From NCBI GenBank assembly GCA_016785225.1, contig JAFBJZ010000227.1, positions 1-64,000 of the forward strand: DNA of 64,000 nt, in the 5' to 3' direction. Position numbers and translations under genes: made by a program. The notes below the pieces were generated by a model that had not been told where the DNA came from, searched no databases, and saw only the letters and a list, made by a program, of their open reading frames with translations. Of this stretch, positions 48,985 to 61,510 are shown piece after piece; the first letter of the stretch is position 1, and the number at the start of each line of letters is the position of its first letter. The stretch comes from Psettodes erumei. Lineage: Eukaryota; Chordata; Actinopteri; Pleuronectiformes; Psettodidae.

Positions 48985-51900
48985 TGGGCTACCAGGTCAT
49001 TGCCACTTGCTATGGCCAGGGAGAGAGGTGAGTGTCCGCAGCAGAGCAGGTCTGTGCTGGCTCTGTGGGAGAGCAGCAGGGCTACCACCTCACTGGCATT
49101 CTGCAACAAACACGTACAGCAGGTTCTTCAAATGGGACCCAGTACAACTGTAACATGTGTGTGAGCGTGTGCACATCACAGCAGGTGCCGACCCGGTAGT
49201 CGCTGTCTCTCTGGCAGGCCACGTGCAGAGCGGTTCTGCCTCCCTCTTTGAGCTGCGGCCCGTCACCGGGGCGCGGTGGTTCCCGAGCCGTCGGGAAAAT
49301 CTGCAAAAGAGAGAATCTGTTTTCGACTATTGCCTCGACAATCTCTACTCAGGACGCAAACGAAGCTCCGTGTGCAAGAAAACACACACACACCCTGTCC
49401 AGTCCATAGACCTGGTCCCGGTCCCGGTCCCGTGCATCTGGGTTAGTGACAGCGTGCAGCAGCAGCTCTGTGATTCTGGGACCTGCTGAGCCCGGCAGCG
49501 CTGCAGCCACATGCAGCGGATAAAGGCCTTTCCTCTGCAAGAAGGTGGAGAGGTTTGTGGAAACCTAGATGCACCCGTTTGGTTTATAGATTATGGTTTG
49601 TCATATGATATGGTTTGTCATCAAACTTGTGACAGGAGGAAGGAAGTGAAACACTAACTCCTACCTCAGGTGGAAGGGGAACGTCAGTGCGAGCTCCCCG
49701 CAGCAGCAGTCTCCTCACGACCTCGGTGTCAGATGCCATAACTGCCAAAAAGAGGACGGGCATGGGGACGTTGGACACGTTGGGGTCCGCTCCACGTTCC
49801 AATAACAGCCTCAGGGTGGTCAAACGAGCGCGGTGTCTGCTCAGAGAGGCACACGACGCATAAAATAACAAAACAGAGCCGGTGTCAGAACAGGAGAAAC
49901 AGCAGGAGAAGAGAGAGGAGGGAGGAACAGGACGGACTCAGTTTTCATGGCGGCCATCCTGCGCACAGTCTCCTGTGTGTCAGAGCGCTGAGGAGTCCCT
50001 GTGCGACTCAGAGCTTCTGCTGAGCGCTGCATCACCTCCTCAGTGACCTGGATGCTGTAGCTGCTGACGGAGTGGCCGGAGTCAAAGGTCTGCTTTGGGG
50101 TCAGTTCTTTGTCTTTGCCCTGCCGCACACAGACCGAGGAGCAGAGATCAGGGAGCTCAGACTCGCACCTAATCGTCAGAACAATTACACGACGGGATGT
50201 CTGCGCTTCCTACCTGAACTTTGTTCGCTCGACAGTCCTTCCACGTCACCCTGCCCACTGCAATGTGACCGTCCATCACCTGAATGGAGCGCTCGGCCAT
50301 GAGCTCACTGTCGCTGCACACTGTACTGCTCTGATGTGAGACGTGCTCTGTTGCTTCTTCTGCCGTCCTGAAACAACACAACAAACAGGGAATATAAACT
50401 AAAATACATCAGCTTGTTGCTGCTATAAGAAGTGACAAATACAGCAATACATACACAATATATAGAGTTTCTGCACTCTTACTGGTCAGAGAGGTGGCTC
50501 TGGTGGGTCTGGTTGCTCAGGGGCGTGTTAGCGGTCTGAGGTCTGCTGTGAGGCCCGGGCGTGTTCTGGGGTGAAGCCCATTTCGGCCGGCGGTCCGGCC
50601 AAAGCGGCGTGAAGGGACTGAAATGGGTAGTAGAGGACGTGACACACGGCCAGGGCGGACATGCCTTCACGGTTCAACTTGTCGACGTCAGCACCCATAT
50701 TCAGCAACAGCTGGATCACTTCGTTATGGCAGCTTACCTGACAGGTACGAGAGAGACAGGCAACACAAAGCAGTCAGGGAGACACGCAGGAAACAAAGAC
50801 GAACAAAGATCAGTGAGCGTTTCATTTACTTTTTATTTTGTTACTTTTTCATTCTGAACTGGAAGTGAAAAAAAATCAATATTGCTTTACTGTAGCAGCG
50901 ATCAGCGCAGTGTGCCCCTGTGAATTTGCTACGTCAGGGTGGACTGATCCGGTCTGGAGGATCTGGGAAACGGTCTGCAGGTCCCCTTGCGAGGCGTGGT
51001 GGATCAGCCGCTCTGAGCTGGTTTCTTTGGGCCCTTTAGGACCAAAACCTTCCCTGTTCAGAGAGAGGACGGCTGCTACATCCCAGCCCGCATTAACAGC
51101 CTGCAGTCTGAGACACACACACACATATGAGCCACTTGTAATACTCCATGCAGTTCTACTTGCACAGATTGTGTAAGTGATTTTCTGACCTGTGTTTGTG
51201 AATGTGGGCCTGCATGCAGGCCTGTAAGGGCAGGGAGGAGAGCGGGTCTCGCTCGTAGCCCTGGTGCAGAAAAACGTCTGGCTCCGACAGCTCGCCGTGA
51301 AAATGACGATCCAGTTCTCGTCTCCGGCCCGGGGGCAGCGGCAAGTGGTCGCCATCTGTTGAGTAGCTCTCCATGCCAGGGGGGTAGATGAAGTTCTCGT
51401 CAGACAGCCAATCTCCGACTGGGTGCGCCTGAGGAGGACGGAGGAATTAATGCATTAATGATAAAGATAGATGCATTAATTAATGCATCTGCTTTGAGGT
51501 AAGTTACAAAGCTCATAGACCTGTTCATTACCTCACAGTGTGTCCCAGCTTCTGTCTGTAAACTACGAGAAAGACCGAGAGGCTGGGAAGACAAAGAGAG
51601 AAGCAGGGCGGTCAGTTAAGAATCTCTTCTCCACAGTTATACATAAGTAATGACATGGAACAATGTGATTGTGTAAACATTTTTAAAAAATTATTATTGT
51701 TTTGCTTCATTCCTTTTAATTCAGCTGTCTGGTGACACAGCATGAGCATGTACCTGAGTCAGCGAATCAGTGGTGGCAGCTGGGTCCATGAAGGCAGCAT
51801 ACTCAGGGAGGTTCCTCAGGCTGAAGCCCTGTTGTGCCGCGGTGCAGAGTTTCAGCAGGCGCTCCCCCACCCACAGCCCCACGTCCTGACACCCACCCGG

Positions 51901-52873
51901 ATAACTCGCCACGCCGGGTCCAAACCTCTGGTCAGCACGGTATAAACCCTGACAGGAAGGGGAGGGGTTCGCTGCTCCTTACTCATGTTAATCAACTCAT
52001 AATTCGGTGTCATCCGGCCACCCGGTTTACCTGAAAGGTGGCTCCGTCAGGGAACAGCTGCCGTCCATATCCCTCCTTTCTGTTCAGGTAGAACTTGCCG
52101 ATAAACTTGTGGCCCGTGGGCCAGCAGTACGTTCCGTCTCCGTGCCGGTAGTCTTTGTAGAAGGAGCCCTCGTAGTACTTACACAGAGGAGCAGACGGGA
52201 AAGTCAAACAGTTGCTTTATTTACAGTCACTCAGAGGACGACCGTCCTGTTACTGTCTATGCAAAAACAGAAACTCCTAAAAGTCCCTCATTCAGATTAG
52301 TATCCCAAAAAAACATCAACAGAGGATGTAGAGTAGTTAAATCTTCCACACCTGACACACGTGATTGCATAGTATGTATAATAATATATTTTTTAAATAT
52401 TTTGTATTTTAGTAGTATGTATTTTATAATACATACTTTTAATATCGGTTCTTCAGGTGCATTTTTTCTTATTTAAGTAAAATAATGATTGTATGAGTTT
52501 TACTAGGTATTTCTATACTGTTGAACGGAAGTACTTCACGAGTACTACTCTACTTTGAGTACTTCTTTCCACCCCTGCGAATACTGCATAATTAATATCT
52601 ATATGCTTAATTCTGAAATGGGTCATTCTGCACAATGAGCGCTTTGTATGTTATTCCCACATGAGCCACCTGTCCATCTGTCCAGGTGTACCGTCCTCCG
52701 CCGTGTTTCAGTCCGTCCACGAACCCCCCCTCGTATCTGGATCCGTCGGGCCACTCCTCAACACCGGGCCCTTGGCGTCTCGCCTCGCCGACTCGAGCTC
52801 CCCTGAGGCCGGCGCTCGGTCTCCCTGCCCCCGGCTCCTCATCTCCAGCCCCTCCGCAGGTGGTCGGCAGCAT
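47433..52873 (-). CDS. ankmy1: Ankyrin repeat and MYND domain protein 1
   Basis: A protein of unclear function built from MORN repeats, ankyrin repeats and a MYND zinc finger. Exons, 5' to 3': 52670-52873, 52031-52177, 51754-51948, 51532-51582, 51190-51428, 50891-51107, 50483-50738, 50214-50367, 49938-50119, 49665-49836, 49394-49534, 49193-49300, 48993-49100, 48764-48886, 48453-48554, 48107-48270, 47988-48017, 47738-47892, 47433-47588. MORN repeats fill exons 1-3 (WPDGSRYEGGF, YYEGSFYKDYRHGDG). Ankyrin repeats lie in exons 6-7 and 10-15. Exon 18 is the MYND finger, starting CYQCG and continuing CSRCHKVFYCSRACKLKAW. About 965 codons, close to the human length. Exon 7 is open in one frame at its 5' end and in another at its 3' end, so one base seems missing. 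The last junction is also ambiguous: in phase it stops at 47551, while the better-looking frame runs to 47433. Exon 16 has an alternative donor at 48085. Confidence 0.85.
48340..48420. mobile_element. Possible LINE 3'-end remnant
   Basis: An ankmy1 intron contains ACAATAAATAAAGTTTGAAT, which resembles the A-rich 3' tail typical of fish L2-like LINEs. Only the tail is recognisable, and no open frame accompanies it. Confidence 0.25.
48947..48981. repeat. (GT)n microsatellite in an ankmy1 intron
   Basis: GT run just past the donor end of the ankmy1 exon 48993-49100 in transcript order. Confidence 0.9.
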
Positions 52874-53053
52874 GTTATCATGTGTCCGCGGAGAAGAACA
52901 ACCGGTCTCAGTCCATTTTTAAAACAAACAGCGCATAGTTCGCTCGGTTCTTAAAGTCAACTTCACGGTAAAGTTCTGAGTGAGGCGCTGGGAAAGGTGA
53001 AAGCGAGCGCGGCCAGATTGGAGCGAAGGACCCGGCTGTAACGTTCGGCGGCG

Positions 53054-53067
53054 GTTGCCACGACAAC
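53054..53067 (-). promoter_or_regulatory. X-box-like (RFX) motif upstream of ankmy1
   Basis: GTTGCCACGACAAC matches the RFX X-box form GTTGCCATGGCAAC at 12 of 14 positions. It lies about 180 bases upstream of the ankmy1 start codon. RFX factors drive cilia genes in vertebrates; binding here is an inference. Confidence 0.4.
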
Positions 53068-53110
53068 GACGGAAACCTGCGCGTGAGGTGGAGGAGGCGG
53101 CGAGCGTCCA

Positions 53111-53122
53111 TGCGCATGCGCA
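53111..53122. promoter_or_regulatory. NRF1-like palindrome upstream of ankmy1
   Basis: TGCGCATGCGCA contains the perfect NRF1 consensus GCGCATGCGC. It is about 240 bases upstream of the ankmy1 start codon in a GC-rich stretch, a typical position for a TATA-less promoter. Confidence 0.55.
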
Positions 53123-54171
53123 GACTGAGAGACGCGGAAACACCCGAGTCTCAGATTTGCTACAATTAAACCGAGCAGTCCGCTGTACGGTAAACTACAA
53201 GTGTGGCGAAATAGCATTAAATTATTATTACTTTATGACATAAGTACCTTTAAAATCATTATTAATTCACTGTTATTTTTGACAAATGGAAATAAATTAT
53301 AAGCAGCATCAGAACTATTTTATTCATTATATTTAAACTCGTCTCCCCTGACAAATTTGTGAATAATCAAAAAATGTTTGCGGGTTTTTACCCTCTTTCC
53401 CAAAATTTATAATCCTGCCATGTGAAGAAACGGGCGGGGATTCAGATTAAGACCTGTATAATTTTACACATTAGAAATTACACATTCGGGAAAACCTAAA
53501 ACCCACATTTATTAAAGTTTGTTATGGCAGCCGCCCACCCACCCACATTTACAGACTGAGGGTAGAGAGGGAGGATTAAATATGAAACAGGAGAGGAGAG
53601 TGGAAGAGACCAAGCTCACCTTGTTCCAGGTAAGTGTTCCTCTGTAGTGGGTCAATGAAGCAGGACCACCCTGAGTGTGTGTATTCATGCCGTGTCACCT
53701 GATGCTCTTCCCTGTAACCGACACTGCCGCGCTTGGTTTCAGCCTGTGTTGTGGGGCGGTGGTGGATGACACACTTATCATCATCACACCTGGATCCATT
53801 CATTTTCTATACATGTGTTTAGCCTGTTGAAAACACACTTTACTGTACAATCTTCAACAATCTCAAAGTCATGTAACTAAAGCATAATAACCTGTAGGAA
53901 AAGTAGGGTAGATTAGATTATTGATATCCTTGTTTCACCTGTCGTCCCTTCAACAGCTGTGAGTGCAGCGTGTTACTGGATGGAAGTTGAGTTTTTTCTG
54001 GTGGTGAATATGAAGTTCTTAAGTTGAAATCATAAAATAATAAATCCTTTAGTATATTGCGTTTAACACAACTGTACAGAAACAAGTGAAGCTACAGGAA
54101 TGATTCTGTGACCATTGTGACACACATTAATTACGACTTTAACTCAAACCAGCTGTGAACCACTTCATCCG

Positions 54172-54177
54172 TTTATT
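54172..54177 (-). terminator. Candidate poly(A) signal of stxbp3
   Basis: AATAAA on the minus strand, about 555 bases after the stxbp3 stop codon. Confidence 0.4.
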
Positions 54178-54730
54178 AGTCAGTCGTTCAAAAAAGGAAA
54201 AAAACGTAAATATTCTATGTTAAAAACACTCTTCAAAATTACATTAAGAGTTTATAAACGGCAGTGACCGACAGAGTCAAAATGACATGACAGGGACTCT
54301 TTGCTTACATACAGTATATACATTATCTTTGTGCTTCTTTCTTTCCCACTGTTCTGTCTCACGTTTGTTTGTTTTTTTCTTCTTAAGGACAAAAGGCAAA
54401 CACAAATAGGCAGGTTAGACAATCAAACTTTACAAAAGCTCTGTGTAGGGTTAACGCAGCCTGTATCATCAAATGTCAACGCCAAGCTGAGTATAAACGC
54501 CACAAGTGGACCACATTCTGATGGAAAAAGCTTTTCAATAAGCGAATGTGTCCTCATGCCTGCTGTAAATGTGCACTAGGCTTAAAACGAGTATTAACAC
54601 ATAAAGCAAAGTGAGTATTAAGTAAATTCCCTTCAGCTTTCCATTCAGGAAGTTGAGTTGAGTGCACTGTGCAGAGTGATATGAGATGTAGTTGGTTTTT
54701 TTGTTGTTGTTTTGGGGGGGGGGTTACTTC

Positions 54731-57700
54731 TCAGGCATTGCTCCTTTCCTCTATTGTGAAAGTCTCCATGGGGCCTTTGCTCAGGGCCTTGATGTCATCC
54801 AGGAGACTGGTGGGGGTCACGATGTGGGAGGACCCTGGAAACACAGCGCAAAGAACCATTAGAACCCGACCGGTGGGTGTAAAACAGCTGGGAATCAAAA
54901 CAGGAAGTGACCGGTAGTTTACAATTCACCGGGTGTTTCCAGGCAAATTTGCTGCATCACAGCCACTTTCAGTATCTACACAGTCAGGACTCAGCAAGAA
55001 AACAAATCATCTTCTAGAGAAATGTTCTTTGACATATAAAGTGAAGTCAAGGTGTCAGAAGATGCAAATACTCAATGGAGAAAGAGGTGATTTAACCTGG
55101 AATGGTGTGTAAATGCTCACCTATGATGACCTCACAGGACTTGACCGCCTGGGTGACCTCGTAGGCAGAGCGCATCTCAGAGAAGCTGATTCCTCCGATG
55201 ATGAAGATGATGAGGCGCGAGCCGTTCCGGCGTTCTTCCTGAGCGCTGGGTTTGTTCTTCTGCCGGGCGCTGCAGATCAGAGGACGGGCGAAAATTTTAA
55301 AGAGGAAACTGACAGGAACATCAACATCCTGGATAAACAGAAGAGACTTTTGATCACAACACCACATCACAGGTGGAGCTGAATGCAGTAACACAAACTA
55401 CCACTGGGGGCGCTCACGTGTCACCCTCTCACAGTCTGAAAGAGGAAATAAGGACTTTGAGGGTGTGAAATTCATCAAGCATGACAGCTGCCTATTGTTC
55501 TGAGGGACTGGTTGCAAAAAAAAAAAATATTATATTTTACAGTAGTGCAGTAAAGTGGAAAATATCATGAAGGATGCAAGAGGAATGTTGGTTTTCACCT
55601 GCAGCGTTTGGCATTAGAGTTATTAACAGAACTTACTGACCCAGTTCTGATCACAAAACACCCACCTGACGGCCCCGGAGCCGTTCCAGGCAGCGGGAGA
55701 CTCGGACTGGTGGGGCCACTCTCTGGTGTCCAGTTTGTTCTCCATGGCGTCCTGAAAGGAAGACAGGTTTTCCTTTATCTGTCATAGTCCCACAGAGACC
55801 CAGTCACAGAGTGAGCACTCATCTTGTTGAAGTGTCCCATGTTCACGTGCACTTGAACTTTCTTTCTTTGTTTTTGTTATAACACAAACCTGGTTCTTCA
55901 TTTTAGATGGTGGTGTTACACTTTCTGCTTTTGGTCACCACAATTTACAGGAAGACAGAGGCTCAGGTGGTGACGGCAGCTCTGACAAGTAGGGTTGTTT
56001 GTTTTTTTTGTCTTTTTACAGAACAACCAGAGTTCCCCCCTTTTTAGGATTATTTGTCATGTGATCTAACCTGCTCTTAAAATTAAAATTCATCCCTGAG
56101 CCCTTCCAGCTGCTGAGGCACAGACGTTCTCAACCTTCTTTGAGGTCAAGAGTCTGTCCCCCCCCCTGAGAAACATCTTATTCCTTCCACGTTTTATGGC
56201 TTACAGCTGATCACAGGACAGTTAAGAGTGTCCCACGGCAGGTGACTGGGACGTCCTACCTCTGTTTCAACACAAAACATCATGTCACCTCACTATAATA
56301 ACCTCTCATATGGAACGCATTCACCCAACAATAAGAAGCATTTGAGGATCAGTACAAAAGGAAGCAGCAGAAACAAAGATCAGCCCCGGGGATGAAACCA
56401 CAAGTGGTGCCTTATATGTGCTAACATGCTGCCGTTTTCACAAGGATGAAGCAGCGCACAACAACATAAACATATATGTAACGCTGCGTATCGGATGACC
56501 CGAATCCGATAACGTCCTTTTGTGGCGCTCTCACTGTTCGTTACTTTTCTCACGGATTCCATTCAGAGAGGGTCTGCTGTCTAACAGTGACCCCGATCGA
56601 GTCGCATGTTGTGATTCATAAGACAGAACTCAAAATAAGTCTGACATGTTTTCTAATCTTACATCCTATCTAGACCTACTTCACATCACTGCTCCCGAGC
56701 TGCGCGCAGTCATTTTTCCCCTGGTTATGCCACTCGGTTTGTTAAGTTGTCAAACTTCCTGTTTACCAAAGCACAAAGTAAATGTCCAAATGGGATAAAA
56801 TGACAGTATAAGTGCTGTGTGATGAGGCAGAAACGATCACTCTGCCCTCACTGACCTCCATCACGTCTTTGATGACGGGCGTCCATCTGGAGAGGTTGTA
56901 CGTCTGCTCCTGGGAACGGTCCCGCCTGGTCGGCTTGCGAGAAAAGAAACTAGGCTGGAGACAAAAGCAGCGAGAAACAATAAGCGGGACTCGGTTGGGA
57001 CTGATGACAGAAGCGAAGAGATGAAGAAGTCAGGAAACACGATGACCAAGCGGGATAAAGATCTTCTCCTCCGCTCCACGTACCGCGGTGATGATGGGGA
57101 CGCCCAGTTCTTTCCAGTTCAGGATGAACTCTCGTTCATCCTCGATCTTGACATGTTGGATGAGTTTGCTTAGGTTCTCGTCGGTTGTTCCTGTATCAAA
57201 CAAACAGGACGGAGTCTCATTGCTTCATAAGTGGGTTTCTGTAATAGTCTGCACAGGTTCCTGAGGAGGGACCAGCTCACAGACTGCTGATGCACAGGCA
57301 GGCGGAGCGAGGTCGTACCGTTCACGCTGAAGATGTAGAGCAGTACAGCCCTGATCTTGTCGTGGATGCTGTACGGGTGGAGCAACACGGGCAGCAGGGT
57401 CCTCATGGCGTCTTTCACCTTCACCCCGTCCACGTCTGACCCAACTGCGAGGTCCTACACGGAGACAAAACCACTGGTTATCCTCCATCCAGTTCTGGGA
57501 ATAACTGAATGTACTAAATAACTGAATAACTGAAAGAACTAAATGTTTGCACACTTTTAACATCCATTCATCTATTTTACATCTGGAGACTGACTGAGTC
57601 TCTGCTTAGAAGTTGGTCTGAGGTCAGACTGGAAATCAATGTCTTTCTCAAACACACTTTATAAAATGGAAGGTGCTGAACGTCGGCCCTGCTCACTACA

Positions 57701-60700
57701 GAACCACCCGCCCCACGGGGGAGCGGTGACATCTTTCCCCCGCACCTGTTCAGCCTTGCAGAGTTTCTCCACGTTGTTTGAGAAATGCTGCATGCAGTCC
57801 TCCACCAGCTGCAGGTGAATGGTTTTCTACAATTCAAACGCAGAGATGAGTGATGAGCAGCACAGCCAGAGTAATGTATGCGTATGGTTCCTGGAGTTTG
57901 AAAAGGATTTCTCATAATGATAGACAATGATTATTTATCACAGAAGCCAAAGATTATGGTTTTCCATGCTGTTTAACTGCTAAAACCCACACACGATAAC
58001 AGGCTTTGCGAGAACCACATAATGATCACTTAGCTCTATTATTAGCAGCGGGAAGAAAATAATATTAGAGTTACATTTCTCCTTAGACCTGACGCATGTT
58101 GGATCCTGAAAGTCGCCCCTGAATAAAAATCACATTCAGCCCCGGAAGTTGAGTCAAGCGGAACAGATATGTTTAAGGAAAGATGGCTGTGCGGCCTCAG
58201 AGACACTCCGTACCTCAGTCAGCTGTTTGCGGAATGAAGGCATCTTCTTCATCATCTGGGCCAAGTTGCTAATTGTGATCTAGAAAAAAAATGATATGAA
58301 ATGTTTGCTCAAGCATGAAACACACAGTTGAAGACACCGAGGAAGCAGCAGGCCGGCTGTACCTTCCCATCAGGCTGTTTCTTGCTGGCAGATATTTCCT
58401 TCACCATCTTCGGGATCTGTCTATTGGAAGAAGAAGAAGAAAAACACAGGGTCAGGGTTGGGTTGAGGATGACGGGAGCGGGACACGCGTCCCTCGGAGC
58501 TTGCGCACTTACTCCGAGACCTCGGCGATGTGCTTGTGCCTCAGCTTAACCCAGAGCATGTCGTCCTCGTTCAGCAGGGCCTGCTTCTCCGAGCCGTCTT
58601 TCGATTTGTACCTGGCCACAAAAATAAGCCGAGAGCGGGGTTCAACCACAGATGTATAAACCTGACAAACGGCCTGTCTGCCGTGTCAGCGGGTTAAGTG
58701 TGTAAGTATGGAAAGGTACAGTGACAAAAGTTTGCATTACTTGTAGGTGTCGTTCTGGATATCGATGAGGTCGTAGGCCATGGCCTGGTAGGTCAGCTCG
58801 TGCAGGATGGGGCTGACGGGGTCGAAACCTCTCTCCACTATCAGCAGCTGGGCCTGGGTCTTTCCCTGGTGACAGGGAAACATTTTTATTAAAAACAGCA
58901 GTTAACACACTTGACGCTTCTCATGGCAGCTGCTAAACTTTCCTTTTTCAATTTTCTGCTGAAGGGCAAACACAGCACATGGTCTGAGACCTTGTTTATC
59001 CTGTCAACAGTCTGTGTTCAGCAGGCGTCTCACCTTCTTCTTGCTGCTGTCGTCCAGCTCGTAGTGTCTGGCCAGCTTTGTGTCCACCAGCTCTGCCAGG
59101 GTCTTGGCGTTCTCCATGTTGCTGTCTCTAGTTATGGTAGAAATTGTTTTCCATGAAGTATGATAGTAAAGTTCGTACAAATATGGCTTTTTTGCCACAG
59201 CCAGGAAACACGTTCTGTTGAGGCTCAATGTGCTTGGGGGCTGAGGTGTGTCGTAAGCCGACTAACTGAATCCTCTCTGACTTACTTCTTGTATCTGACC
59301 CCTGGGTACTCGTCCAACGTGGCGCAGAGCGAGACCAGCTGGTCCGCGAGTGTCTCCAGTGTCTTCTTTTTGTCCTGACTGTTGGGACTGTAGATGCTTT
59401 GAAAAGCCCCCGGATTATCACAGGTGAACACCTGAAAAACGTTTAACACGCCGGAAAAAAAAGAAAAATATTGTTTTAGTAAAGAAATTCTAACAGCATA
59501 ATAAAGGAGCAAGTGGATCTTTTTTGTCTAATCATTTTTCTAACTTCAGAATTAAATACTTGAAAATTAGTAGAAATAAAATAAAAACTAAAACTAAAAG
59601 AACTTTTAATTTATCTAATTTGTAAAAATCTAAGTTCTAAATTCCCGAGCCATGAGGATAATACATAAGTTAGTAAAATCATTACATTACAACTTAAAGT
59701 GGCCAACGCCCATTAAAGATTCGCTCAGAACAGGAAAAATCTCTTCCCCCCAGCAGCAGCACGTCCTACCACACATCACAGTCAGGCGGATTGCCCTCAG
59801 TTAGCAGGTAACCGCAGAATGAGCATAAAAAGAGGAAATGGAGCGTTACAAAAGACTGTGAGCGAACACACTCACTTGCGCCTCCTGCGGCATGAAAGAC
59901 ATGTTGATTTCCTTGCAGACTCGTATGTACTTTGCGCAGTACAGCTTCATGTTGTTGAACAGGTCATCGGGACAGTCTGCAGAACCAACATGCTTTAAGC
60001 TTGCATACAGTGAAGGTTTTGATTAAGTTAGCTAAAATGTCAGTTAATTTGCTCTTATAGTAGATTTGTTAAGTTACTTACAGTCAGTGAAATAAACGTA
60101 TGCTGATTTATACTTGGGTTTGGGTTTGAAGTCCGCAATTAAGGCATCCACACACTACAGAATGAAATACAACTTTAGGAAGAGCAACAGAGTTTGGCAT
60201 GAAAAACATCCCCTGAATGAAAAGTAACTCTAAAGAAATGAATCCAAATGCAAAATGACCATGGCAGGTTTCTAACGGCAAACCTTGGCGGTGGGTGACA
60301 TGAAGTAGATGGCTTTCATTTCTGGAACAGGCTCTCTGCTTTTGTACAGGTCCTCCACAACTAGACATTTAAAACAAGATAATGAGTTTGGATTCAGTCT
60401 ATTACCAGTACGATTTCACACACACAAAAAAAATAAGTGTTTCACTGTTGTGTGAACATGGCCTACTTGTTATTTTCTCTGACATCAGGTCGGACATTTT
60501 GCAGCATGATGAGAGGAGCTTGGTGGTGAAAGGGTCCAGAATCAGTATCTGTGGAGAAGATGAATCAGTGGCGTTGAGTCAAATGATGTGTCACGCTGTA
60601 ATAAAGTTTCCAGAGTCAACCATGAAAAAGCTGGAAGTGTGACGTGGGGGTGAAACGCTTCAGACTGTCCTACCTTCCATACTTCAGATTTTCTGCAGTC

Positions 60701-60975
60701 TGTAATGATCGTGTCTTTTATTCCTGTGAGAGACGCAGAACATGCAAATAAATATTTATTCAAATTAACTCAGTGTGAAGTGAATTAGGTCTTGAGTCAC
60801 TCTATATGACGAAGGCAAAGTGTTAGTTGTTATTATTCAGCTTCAGGGGTTTTAAAAACACATTTTCTATTAAAGAAAGGGTTTACTCATATGGTTTGAA
60901 GTAAACGTGACGCGGTTGGTAATCGAGTCTGGCTTTAATGGAGGACAACGCCGCAGGAGATAACAAACACAAACA

Positions 60976-61044
<69 letters not shown>

Positions 61045-61510
61045 CTTCCGACACAAGCTGACGTGAGTCGTGTGTCGGTTTAACGTCAAACGGCAGCCGT
61101 CAGACGCGAGGCGGGGCTGCGGGCGAAAATAAAACGACCTCGGTCCGACTAAAACTGGGCTACGAAGAGTCGATGCCGGTAAAGTTGTGACACAACGACA
61201 GCACCGAGTGTTTGTTCAAGTCACAGCCCCGTCGACTCTTCTCTGTAACCCGACATTAGTAAACTTCCGTTGCCAAAAAAGACAAACAACTGCAGAATGA
61301 GAGTTAGCGTTCACTGTCACTCCCGAGTTGCAAAGTCACGGGACAGGAAACAGTTGATAAAAACAAGCACACAGTTACGTGTTAAAACTTTAAGTTGTGG
61401 GGGAAAAGGAGTGTAAGGCCGTCTCACGTGCACAATAAACACTCTCCCGTTGGCGTGAACTTACTTTTCCAAACTATCCTTCTCAGTCCGTGATCCGAGC
61501 CCGCTGCCAT
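54731..61510 (-). CDS. stxbp3: Syntaxin-binding protein 3 (Munc18-3)
   Basis: A Sec1/Munc18 protein that binds syntaxin and controls SNARE-mediated fusion; Munc18-3 in mammals acts with syntaxin 4 in GLUT4 and granule exocytosis. Exons, 5' to 3': 61465-61510, 60674-60723, 60467-60548, 60284-60360, 60082-60154, 59876-59976, 59286-59431, 59034-59127, 58741-58865, 58513-58611, 58363-58420, 58214-58279, 57746-57826, 57319-57454, 57084-57190, 56856-56954, 55666-55751, 55121-55269, 54731-54834. Every junction is in phase, for 592 residues, the human STXBP3 length. Family motifs include LLSSCCKMSDL, ERGFDPVSPILHELTYQAMA, DLAVGSD, LSRWTPVIKDVMEDA and IIFIIGGISFSEMRSAYEV. STXBP3 rather than STXBP1/2 is indicated by NGSGAVSARQK and by the fndc7 neighbour. 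Start: the ATG at 61510 is followed by an in-phase donor. Confidence 0.96.
60979..61042. repeat. (CA)n microsatellite in stxbp3 intron 1
   Basis: About 32 CA units in the first stxbp3 intron, roughly 420 bases downstream of the start codon in transcript order. Confidence 0.95.

Larger units (their letters stand above)
52874..54171. other. Intergenic, ankmy1 promoter side and stxbp3 downstream
   Basis: ankmy1 and stxbp3 are in tandem on the minus strand. The 250 bases next to ankmy1 are GC-rich and hold an NRF1-like palindrome and an X-box-like motif. The remainder is AT-rich with no coding exon recognised. Confidence 0.5.

Noticed and set aside
52661..52954. Plus-strand frame opposite ankmy1 exon 1
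   Set aside because: It is the antisense of a GC-rich coding exon; its composition mirrors the MORN exon and no splice or start evidence supports it.
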